A stretch of DNA of 11,527 nucleotides from positions 1-11,527 of the forward strand of contig JAHIYL010000079.1 in assembly GCA_018815145.1 (NCBI GenBank), written 5' to 3'. Both the position numbers and the translations under genes were made by a program. A model generated the notes under the pieces. That model searched no databases. It was not told the origin of the DNA and saw nothing but the letters and a program-made list of their open reading frames with translations. Below, piece after piece: positions 6,415 to 11,527 of the stretch. Every line of letters begins with the position of its first letter. The first letter of the stretch is position 1. The DNA is from Nanobdellota archaeon (GTDB lineage: Archaea > Nanobdellota > Nanobdellia > Woesearchaeales > GW2011-AR15).

Positions 6415-7275
6415 ATGGGGCCTAATGAATTCATCACTCATCTTAAAGAATCTTTCAATCCTGAGAAATACAATTATCTTAAGACAATAACTACCAGAAA
6501 GGCATTTGAGTATTTTTTTCTGCTGATACTTTTCTCAACCCTGCTATTTGGATTGGCTGGGGTAGTCAGGCTGCATAGGCTATCTGGATTCATTGATGAG
6601 AGCTTCACAAAGATAGAGAAACTGAATGTATCATTTGATGTGGATATGAAGGAGCCTGTCACAATTTCCAAGATACCTCTGATTGTCCTGGATTTGAGAG
6701 AAGAAGAGCCTGACCCAAATAATGAATGCATGCTTATCACCAAATCAAGCCTGTATAGAAAAAGGTTCAGGCCGGATTTTAAGGATATGACACTTTTTGA
6801 GACAGTAAAATATCCTCTTGAAGGTTACTCGGACCTTGCAGCAAATAAGGATATGTTCAAGACTTTCTTCGGCCTGGTCTTCATTATTCTTTTGCCCTCA
6901 ATATTATTGGTGCTTTATTTTTACAATATGATGAAATATTTTGTTGTCATCATGTTTGTGACCTTGATTGGATATGCAATCTCACGATTGAATCGGATGA
7001 AGATGAAAAAAAGGGTAGTCATGAAGGTAGCAATATTTACAAGTACATTATTGGTCATTTTGGAGCTGTTGATATCACCTTTCTTTAGGCTGAACATACT
7101 GCCTGAGATCATATATATCATCTATTTTGCTGTCTGCATGTTCATGATTTCAGATAAAAAATATGACTACAGCAAAAAAAAAGAGAAAAAATCTGATGCA
7201 AAGGCACCGGCAAAAAAGAAAGGGAAAGAAAAGAGTCATTCAGATGATGATTATGATATATTCAAGAGGTTCTGA
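6415..7275 (+). CDS. Five-helix integral membrane protein, unknown function (DUF1189-like topology)
   Basis: A 286-residue protein with one hydrophobic segment at about 31-52, a roughly 95-residue soluble loop (53-146), and four more segments at about 147-170, 171-191, 200-222 and 226-246. The C-terminal 40 residues are strongly Lys-rich (SKKKEKKSDAKAPAKKKGK) and must be cytoplasmic by the positive-inside rule. The loop would then lie on one side of the membrane between helices 1 and 2. The topology resembles DUF1189 proteins of Firmicutes, a tentative comparison. The frame can be extended to a TTG at 6409, but the ATG at 6415 is favoured by the TATA-like box and codon choice. The flavin reductase-like gene starts five bases after its stop, so the two form an operon. 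An A9 run near 7174-7182 sits in the Lys-rich tail. Confidence 0.75.
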   Translation: MGPNEFITHLKESFNPEKYNYLKTITTRKAFEYFFLLILFSTLLFGLAGVVRLHRLSGFIDESFTKIEKLNVSFDVDMKEPVTISKIPLIVLDLREEEPDPNNECMLITKSSLYRKRFRPDFKDMTLFETVKYPLEGYSDLAANKDMFKTFFGLVFIILLPSILLVLYFYNMMKYFVVIMFVTLIGYAISRLNRMKMKKRVVMKVAIFTSTLLVILELLISPFFRLNILPEIIYIIYFAVCMFMISDKKYDYSKKKEKKSDAKAPAKKKGKEKSHSDDDYDIFKRF

Positions 7276-7280
7276 GAAGA

Positions 7281-7775
7281 ATGCTTAATATCGTCAATCC
7301 AAGACAGACTGTACTTGTCACCTGCAGAGCGGATGTGAAAAATTTCGGCAAGCAGGGTGTAAAAGACAATATAATTGCGATTGACTGGCATACTCCGCTT
7401 GCATTCAATCCAATGATGTATGCCATTTCTGTCGGTAAAGAAAGATTCTCATGTGAACTGATAAAAGCATCGGGAGTCTTTGTCGTCAACTTCATGAGCA
7501 ATGCAAATGAGAAGGAAGTCCTGTTCTGTGGCAGGAACACAGGCAGGCATATCGATAAATTTGAGGCGACAGAGTTGACCCGGGATGAAGCTGACAAAGT
7601 TGACTGCTGTAAAATCAATGAAGCATTGGCCTATATGGAATGTGAGGTCACAGAGACAATCGAGACAGGAGACCATGTGCTATTCATAGCAAATGTTTTG
7701 GGTTCAGAAGTCAGAAAATCAGGGAAAAGATTATATCATACAAATGGCAATGAATTCACAACAACCCTTGAATAA
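7281..7775 (+). CDS. Flavin reductase-like FMN-binding protein
   Basis: A 164-residue protein matching the flavin reductase-like (DIM6/NTAB) domain along its length: PRQTVLVTC (7-15), NIIAIDWHTPLAFNP (30-44), MMYAISVGKERFS (45-57), SGVFVVNF (64-71), the signature GRNTGRHIDKFEATELT (84-100), and YMECEVTETIETGDHVLF (118-135). Family members bind FMN, and many reduce it with NAD(P)H or act as flavin-dependent oxidoreductases; others only bind flavin. Length is normal. GAGGT at 7266-7270, inside the end of the preceding gene, gives a ribosome site 10 bases before the ATG. Coupling with an integral membrane protein may mean it serves a membrane-associated redox step, but that is inference. Cys83, Cys109, Cys110 and Cys121 are notable but have no evident cluster pattern. 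Confidence 0.88.
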   Translation: MLNIVNPRQTVLVTCRADVKNFGKQGVKDNIIAIDWHTPLAFNPMMYAISVGKERFSCELIKASGVFVVNFMSNANEKEVLFCGRNTGRHIDKFEATELTRDEADKVDCCKINEALAYMECEVTETIETGDHVLFIANVLGSEVRKSGKRLYHTNGNEFTTTLE

Positions 7776-7781
7776 AATGCT

Positions 7782-8129
7782 TTAGATTTGTTTTGTATAA
7801 TATTTTTCTTTCTTGAACATCTCACTGGCATCCTTTATTTTCTCTATTGCCACATCAAGTTCGCTTGTAATTTTATCTTCTATCTCTTCGGTTATCTTCT
7901 CGTTTTCTATATCGATCTTATCTGCAAGAAGCGCCAGGTTCTCTATGGTCTCTGCCAAGAGGGATATCCGTTTTGTGCGATCCTTCAAAATATTGGCATC
8001 TTTTGATAGGTCCAATTCTTCCATATTACTGCTTAATGTCTGGATATGATTGCAGCAATTAAGTATCTTGTGGAGTATATTGTCTATCTTTGCCTCATTC
8101 TCCTCCAACTGGCGTTCAGAAATTGCCAT
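7782..8129 (-). CDS. Small coiled-coil protein, function unknown
   Basis: A 115-residue, almost entirely helical, acidic protein. Leu/Ile-spaced heptads are clear in residues 8-36 (ENEAKIDNILHKIL) and 55-107 (ISLLAETIENLALLADKIDIENEK onward). It has a pair of cysteines (Cys25-Cys26) and no membrane segment or known motif. It may be a scaffold, filament-like or partner-binding coiled coil; I do not recognise a family. Its ATG at 8129 has no Shine-Dalgarno sequence. TATTTAA (8153-8159) on the opposite strand lies 26-27 bases upstream, consistent with a leaderless start. It is divergent from another small coiled-coil gene across 39 bases and converges with the flavin reductase-like gene with a six-base gap. 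Confidence 0.72.
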   Translation of the reverse strand: MAISERQLEENEAKIDNILHKILNCCNHIQTLSSNMEELDLSKDANILKDRTKRISLLAETIENLALLADKIDIENEKITEEIEDKITSELDVAIEKIKDASEMFKKEKYYTKQI

Positions 8130-8135
8130 ATAAAA

Positions 8136-8160
8136 TTATATAAATCATCTAGTATTTAAT
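8136..8160. promoter_or_regulatory. Two interleaved divergent TATA-like boxes in a 39-base spacer
   Basis: TTATATAAAT (8136-8145) has its centre about 28 bases before the plus-strand ATG at 8169. AGTATTTAAT (8151-8160), read leftward, has its centre 26-27 bases before the minus-strand ATG at 8129. Each box lies inside the other gene's promoter zone, so occupation by TBP on one side could block the other. No ribosome site is present for either gene. Confidence 0.4.
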
Positions 8161-8168
8161 TTTTTCTG

Positions 8169-8444
8169 ATGAAGAAAACCAAGGCCAATGATGATAAATC
8201 AGATAAAAGGATCCCAGATGCAGAGTATGCGTTTGATCCTGACAAGAAGCCTTCCCTAAAAGGCAGGAATGTAGAGGACTACAGAAGGATAATCAATGTG
8301 CTCTATGAACAGATAGAGAGAAAGGATATACAGATTGACAAGCTGAAAGAATATAATGCAGTCCTAATACGGACAGCTTTCAAGGCAGAAGAGAACCTGA
8401 AAGAATTCAAGGAAAGAATCAAAGAAGAACAAAAAAAAGACTAA
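8169..8444 (+). CDS. Small charged coiled-coil protein, function unknown
   Basis: A 91-residue protein with a disordered, Lys/Asp-rich N-terminus (1-30), a short loop (DPDKKPSLKGRN, 23-34), then one long amphipathic helix from about 36 to 90 that predicts a coiled coil (VEDYRRIINVLYEQIERKD; LKEYNAVLIRTAFKAEEN). There is no signal peptide, cysteine or enzymatic motif. Small helical proteins of this style are common in DPANN archaea, but I know no function. The ATG has no ribosome site and sits 28 bases from a TATA-like box, so translation is probably leaderless. Its stop overlaps the convergent membrane gene's stop by four bases within a short palindrome. It may pair with the divergent coiled-coil product, which is speculation. 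Confidence 0.72.
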   Translation: MKKTKANDDKSDKRIPDAEYAFDPDKKPSLKGRNVEDYRRIINVLYEQIERKDIQIDKLKEYNAVLIRTAFKAEENLKEFKERIKEEQKKD

Positions 8445-8451
8445 TCTTTTT
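8434..8451. terminator. Palindrome on overlapping convergent stop codons, probable bidirectional terminator
   Basis: AAAAAGA (8434-8440) and TCTTTTT (8445-8451) are reverse complements flanking CTAA. This tetraloop holds both stop codons, TAA on plus (8442-8444) and TAG on minus (8441-8443). A T-tract follows each stop: five on plus and eight on minus. The design parallels the palindrome at 1312-1339. Confidence 0.45.
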
Positions 8452-8704
8452 CAAGATACTTGTCTTTCACTTCTATGAAAAAGACAATGAAGATTATTGT
8501 CAGTATTATAAGGACAACATTCATACTGAACAAAAGTCCCAGACTGAGTATCTTGTAGTTTGCATCAGGGATCTCATCTACTGAAAGTATCTTTATAAAA
8601 AGGACTGCGCCGATGAGAAACAGTAGTATGAACAGAAAAGAAACCAGACCCATATGCGGCTTGTGTGTCTTAAGAATCTTATGCTTTTTTGTGTATTTGA
8701 TCAT
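8441..8704 (-). CDS. Small two-helix membrane protein, function unknown
   Basis: An 87-residue protein with a basic N-terminus (KYTKKHKILKTHKPH, 3-17), a hydrophobic helix at about 18-40, a short polar turn (SVDEIPDANYK, 41-51), a second helix at about 54-78, and a charged tail (EVKDKYLEKD). The basic N-terminus predicts that both ends face the cytoplasm. No catalytic motif is visible, and it could be a subunit, an assembly factor or a small stress protein. The ATG is well supported: GAGGTGAT (8710-8717, minus strand) lies five bases upstream, and a TATA-like box lies at 8741-8750. It is 67 bases downstream of the dehydrogenase gene but has its own promoter signals. Confidence 0.75.
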   Translation of the reverse strand: MIKYTKKHKILKTHKPHMGLVSFLFILLFLIGAVLFIKILSVDEIPDANYKILSLGLLFSMNVVLIILTIIFIVFFIEVKDKYLEKD

Positions 8705-8740
8705 TGATCATCACCTCTTTTATATTTTTTAAGAAGGATT

Positions 8741-8750
8741 AGTATATAAA
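8741..8750 (-). promoter_or_regulatory. TATA-like box for the two-helix membrane protein gene
   Basis: AGTATATAAA on the plus strand reads TTTATATACT leftward. A start about 26 bases downstream would fall near 8720, just before the ribosome site GAGGTGAT (8710-8717), giving a short leader of about 16 bases. Confidence 0.45.
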
Positions 8751-8771
8751 ATTTATTGTTTGCTGCATATT

Positions 8772-9749
8772 CTAAGTCACAATCAATACTTTCAGACTAT
8801 TTCCTGCTTCACTTGCCAGCCTGAATGCATCCTGAATCTTATCCAGGCTGAACCTATGGGTTATCATGCTCTTCACATCGACTTTCTTTGTCTTGATTAG
8901 GTCAAGCGATGCTTCAAGGTCTTTTGGACCGGCGCCATAGGACGAAATCAGAGATAATTCGTTTCGCCAGAAATCAGTGTTGGGAAGCACAATAGGTTCT
9001 TTAGGCACAGCAAATAAAAGTATCTTCCCTTTCCTGTCAATGACTTTGAAAGCCTGCTCTACTGCTGCAAGCGCTCCTGTTGAAATTATTATCCTTTCAG
9101 GCCTTTCATCAATCTTCTTCTTGGCATCCATCGCAATGTCAGCACCGAATTCCTTGGCTTTTTTTATGCGATAGGAATTTAGGTCAGTTGCAATGACTCT
9201 TGCGCCAGAGAGTTTTGCAATGGCAATATTCATCAGGCCTGAGACCCCGCAGCCCATGACAAGGACAGTGTGGATGGGTCTGATATCAAGCAGGCTTTGT
9301 CCTCTTATGCAGCAGGCAAGAGGCTCTATCATGGAACCCTCTTCATAGCTCATGCTGTCAGGAAGGACATATGTTCCCCTATCTGCATTCTCTTTAGAGA
9401 CCCTGATATATTCAGAAAAACCTCCAGGGTCAAAATTACCTCTGTGAAGCATCTCGCATGCAGTCTGATTATTTTCCCGGCAGTATCTGCAGTTGCCGCA
9501 AGGTACATGATGGCTAACAAAAACCCTCTGGCCAACAGAATATTTTTCAGAATTTGATTCAACAATATCCCCAGCTATCTCATGCCCCAGGACTCTTGGA
9601 CCTTTTTTGGTCCTGTACCATTCCATGAGATCTGAACCGCATATGCCTGAAGCTTTTACCTTGACCAGAAGTTCTCCCTCTTTGGTCCTAGGAACAGGGA
9701 TATCTTTTATCCTTATGTCACTGCTGCTGTGATACTCTGCAACTTTCAC
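8772..9749 (-). CDS. Zinc-dependent medium-chain alcohol/polyol dehydrogenase, NAD-type
   Basis: A 325-residue medium-chain dehydrogenase. Catalytic-zinc residues are Cys37 (GICGSD), His56-Glu57 (GHEIAG) and Glu142 (MIEPLACC). Structural-zinc residues are Cys84, Cys87, Cys90 and Cys98 (PCGNCRYC region), all intact. The nucleotide fold has GCGVSG (166-171), and Asp189 ends the second strand (IATDLN), which favours NAD(H) over NADP(H). The family includes sorbitol, threonine and 2,3-butanediol dehydrogenases; the substrate is not readable. It starts at GTG (9749-9747), three bases after the lsrF stop. AAGGAG inside the lsrF end acts as a distant ribosome site, so its translation is probably coupled to lsrF. 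It likely oxidises or reduces a small hydroxy-ketone or polyol linked to the LsrF-type reaction. At 325 residues it is slightly shorter than the usual 340-350. Confidence 0.92.
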   Translation of the reverse strand: MKVAEYHSSSDIRIKDIPVPRTKEGELLVKVKASGICGSDLMEWYRTKKGPRVLGHEIAGDIVESNSEKYSVGQRVFVSHHVPCGNCRYCRENNQTACEMLHRGNFDPGGFSEYIRVSKENADRGTYVLPDSMSYEEGSMIEPLACCIRGQSLLDIRPIHTVLVMGCGVSGLMNIAIAKLSGARVIATDLNSYRIKKAKEFGADIAMDAKKKIDERPERIIISTGALAAVEQAFKVIDRKGKILLFAVPKEPIVLPNTDFWRNELSLISSYGAGPKDLEASLDLIKTKKVDVKSMITHRFSLDKIQDAFRLASEAGNSLKVLIVT

Positions 9750-9752
9750 TTT

Positions 9753-10535
9753 TTATTTCTTCTCCTTTTCATAGATCTGGTATGCCTCTTCAACAGATGC
9801 ACCTTCATGGACAAGCTTTCTTACTGCCTTTATCATTCCCACCGGACAATCACTCTGGAAGATGTTCCTTCCCATATCAACACCAACTGCACCTGCTTTG
9901 AGCGCATCTGCAGCCATCTGAAGTGCATCTTTCTCAGGCTGTTTTTTCCCGCCGGCAATAACAACAGGTACATTGCCGCACGCTTCTACAACATCTTCAA
10001 AGCCGTCACAATAATATGTCTTAATTATATGCGCTCCGTTCTCAACACATATCCTGCTTGCGAGACCCAGAAATCTGGCGTCTCTTGCCATATCTCTTCC
10101 AACAGCAGTCACAGCCAGTACAGGCATTCCGTATTTTTCACCCCAGTTCACGAGCTTTGCCAGGTTTGCAATCGATTCCTTCTCATATTCTCCGCCGACG
10201 AATACAGAGCAGGTGATTGCAGTGGCATTCATCCGGATTGCCTCTTCAATATCAACAACAATTATCTCATTGGAAAGTTCCTTGAGTATGCTTGTTCCGC
10301 CTGACATCCTAAGCACAATAGGCTTATTCATCTCAGGCTTTATCCAGCCTCTGACGCCTCCGCTTGCTATCATCAGTGCATCAGCATACTGCAGCAGCGG
10401 ATCCACTGCAGTATTAAGGTTTCTCAGACCTGTTGTAGGCCCCTGAAAATAGCCGTGGTCAACTGCAAGCATGACGCAGTGCCCTGTCTTTGGATTCAAT
10501 ATCCTTGATAATCTGTTCTTCATTCCCCAATGCAT
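9753..10535 (-). CDS. lsrF: LsrF-type class I aldolase/thiolase (DeoC/FbaB superfamily)
   Basis: A 260-residue protein that tracks E. coli LsrF closely over its whole length: HWGMKNRLSRILNPKTG (2-18), VMLAVDHGYFQGPTTGL (21-37), LRMSGGTSILKELSNE (75-90), IIKTYY (170-175), IAGGKK (193-198) and MGRNIFQSD (221-229). Lys172 in IIKTYY aligns with the Schiff-base lysine Lys203 of E. coli LsrF. The first 31 residues of the E. coli protein are absent, so the start codon sits where the conserved core begins. In bacteria LsrF cleaves 3-hydroxy-5-phosphonooxypentane-2,4-dione with CoA during AI-2 breakdown. No lsrK, lsrR or transporter is seen here, so another phosphorylated keto substrate is possible. 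GGGGTGA (10542-10548) gives a ribosome site six bases from the ATG. The zinc dehydrogenase follows three bases downstream. Confidence 0.88.
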   Translation of the reverse strand: MHWGMKNRLSRILNPKTGHCVMLAVDHGYFQGPTTGLRNLNTAVDPLLQYADALMIASGGVRGWIKPEMNKPIVLRMSGGTSILKELSNEIIVVDIEEAIRMNATAITCSVFVGGEYEKESIANLAKLVNWGEKYGMPVLAVTAVGRDMARDARFLGLASRICVENGAHIIKTYYCDGFEDVVEACGNVPVVIAGGKKQPEKDALQMAADALKAGAVGVDMGRNIFQSDCPVGMIKAVRKLVHEGASVEEAYQIYEKEKK

Positions 10536-10580
10536 AATAATTCACCCCATGAATTGATGAAGAAAAAGTATTGAGATAGA

Positions 10581-10588
10581 TATATAAA
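10581..10588 (-). promoter_or_regulatory. TATA-like box of the lsrF-dehydrogenase operon
   Basis: TATATAAA on the plus strand (TTTATATA toward lsrF) predicts a start near 10559 and a leader of about 24 bases containing the ribosome site GGGGTGA. It lies just past the stop of the upstream carboxypeptidase-like gene (10613-10615), so the operon probably has its own promoter. Confidence 0.5.
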
Positions 10589-10612
10589 GTTTTTGGGAGG
10601 TTTGTGATAAAG

Positions 10613-11518
10613 TCAATTTAATAAATAATCTTGTATATAGGAACTGAGCATTCTTTCAAATGCTGAAATGTGCATATGCATTCTTTCTTTTAATTCAAAT
10701 CCTTTCATTGGTGTCTCATAAGTGTATGCAAGTGCACCTTTACGATAGCAGAACTTATCGAATGTATATTCATTAGCACGTTCTTTTGATGAATCCATAA
10801 TCTCATAGCGCAAGCCTAAACACTTGAATGGTAATATTCCAGGAACTGAATCTGGTTCCACCAACTTAAAGCCATTCTTTTGCAGGGATTCAATTGTCGA
10901 AAGTCCAAGTTTCATCGTTGCATCATTTATCGCATCATTTATTGTTATCATATAATAACCATTTGCCTTTTCTGATTCATGCATATCTACAGATAGGTTA
11001 AGAGACGTATCTTTTACTCTTTCATTGATGGCATTTATAATATTTTGAGTTTCCGGCATCCTCCATCTGTGACCTTGCGGGTGATAATACCTAGTTACTT
11101 CTCTTTTTGCCCTTGATCCCAAATCTAATGTATATTCTGCAGCATCTCCAATTGGTATTATTGAAATCTGGTAAAAGTTTTTTAGAAAATTTGCTAAATA
11201 TGTCTGAGAATTAGCTAATTTTTCGGCAATATGTATAGCTGCCTCTGAACCTGCAGGCTCCATTGCGTCTTGACCAGCTAAAAGTATTATTTGTCCTCGT
11301 TTTTCTATTTTGGGTAAAAAGTCAAGAATATACATATCAACTGGTTCAATTCTAATGTTGCCTGTCCAGTTTACATAATTGCTTGTCTTCCCTATTGAAG
11401 TCATCACAATGGATTCATCCAACGCAGCAATCTCTTCCATCCTTTGGACAAACCAGTCATACTTATGAGCTTCTGCAGTCAATGGTTCAGAAGTGTCAAA
11501 AAGTGTTTCTTCAAGCAT
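10613..11518 (-). CDS. M14-type zinc carboxypeptidase/deacylase-like protein with an altered zinc site; 5' end may be cut
   Basis: The 301-residue frame matches the M14/AstE-like fold: LLAGQDAMEPAGSEAAIHIAEKL (79-101) aligns with the usual AGxHGxEPAG zinc loop, VDMHE (177-181) supplies the second zinc His180, and AYTYETP (264-270) supplies the catalytic Glu268. The first zinc His is Asp84, giving DxxE in place of HxxE, while Glu87 is kept. Asp can bind zinc, so the enzyme may be active with altered metal use, or it may be a non-catalytic relative. The substrate class (peptide, acyl-amino acid or other amide) is unknown. The ATG lies nine bases from the window edge, and the frame stays open upstream, so the true start may be outside. 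The gene looks more A/T-rich than lsrF beside it. Confidence 0.72.
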   Translation of the reverse strand: MLEETLFDTSEPLTAEAHKYDWFVQRMEEIAALDESIVMTSIGKTSNYVNWTGNIRIEPVDMYILDFLPKIEKRGQIILLAGQDAMEPAGSEAAIHIAEKLANSQTYLANFLKNFYQISIIPIGDAAEYTLDLGSRAKREVTRYYHPQGHRWRMPETQNIINAINERVKDTSLNLSVDMHESEKANGYYMITINDAINDATMKLGLSTIESLQKNGFKLVEPDSVPGILPFKCLGLRYEIMDSSKERANEYTFDKFCYRKGALAYTYETPMKGFELKERMHMHISAFERMLSSYIQDYLLN

Positions 11519-11527
11519 TTCTGAAAA

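Noticed and set aside
6313..6441. N-terminal extension of PNP to the longest frame
   Set aside because: It overlaps the divergent gene's start and both promoter boxes and lacks a ribosome site; the start at 6312 explains the signals better.
7174..7182. A9 run in the membrane protein gene as a programmed frameshift site
   Set aside because: It lies in a Lys-rich tail where AAA codons are expected, the frame stays open to a normal stop, and no alternative frame of interest follows.
7262..7676. Long open frames antisense to the flavin reductase-like gene
   Set aside because: They have no family resemblance, and the plus-strand frame is a clear flavin reductase-like domain.
9729..10304. A 191-codon plus-strand frame antisense to lsrF
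   Set aside because: Its product has no coherent domain, and it mirrors the strongly supported LsrF frame on the other strand.
1..11527. CRISPR arrays, tRNA or rRNA genes, insertion sequences, long repeats
   Set aside because: No regularly spaced direct repeats of 24-40 bases, cloverleaf-like signals, terminal inverted repeats or transposase-like frames were seen.

Overview
The window looks like a compact, low-GC archaeal chromosome segment. Many genes carry an A/T-only TATA-like box about 26-29 bases upstream of a start codon and no Shine-Dalgarno sequence, which suggests leaderless transcripts. Others carry a strong GGTGA-type ribosome site matching the archaeal 16S 3' end. Genes are short-spaced, with convergent ends that touch or overlap. 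The small Lys/Glu-rich coiled-coil and two-helix membrane proteins recall DPANN lineages such as Woesearchaeota. That placement is inference; no rRNA or tRNA is present to settle it.

Layout. 1-115 is a promoter with a striking TATGATAA repeat and a Fur-box-like palindrome, driving a fold-type I PLP aminotransferase (116-1321). Its end converges on a zinc-ribbon protein (1725-1330, minus) through an 11-bp perfect palindrome. The zinc-ribbon gene lies downstream of, and probably in an operon with, a Nudix hydrolase fused to a DegT-like PLP domain (2960-1755, minus). A divergent promoter then leads to an ATP-cone/uridine-kinase-like fusion (3099-4715) and a small SAM methyltransferase (4737-5225). 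The methyltransferase overlaps tail-to-tail with a trimeric-type purine nucleoside phosphorylase (PNP; minus, best start 6312). Divergent from PNP is a two-gene operon: a five-helix membrane protein (6415-7275) and a flavin reductase-like protein (7281-7775). Next come three small hypotheticals (8129-7782 minus, 8169-8444 plus, 8704-8441 minus). The right end holds an lsrF-zinc dehydrogenase operon (10535-8772, minus) and an M14-type carboxypeptidase/deacylase-like gene (11518-10613, minus) that may be cut by the window edge.

How they may work together. PNP, the uridine-kinase-like fusion and the Nudix fusion all suggest nucleotide or nucleoside-derivative handling, but they sit in separate transcription units, so a single pathway is not shown. 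The clearest functional unit is lsrF plus the dehydrogenase: a Schiff-base aldolase/thiolase and an NAD-type zinc dehydrogenase, translationally coupled.

I see no CRISPR array, transposon, defence island, tRNA or rRNA. The most unusual items are the two domain fusions (Nudix-PLP and ATP-cone-kinase), the M14 protein with a zinc-ligand His replaced by Asp, the Fur-box-like operator, and palindromes centred on convergent stop codons.
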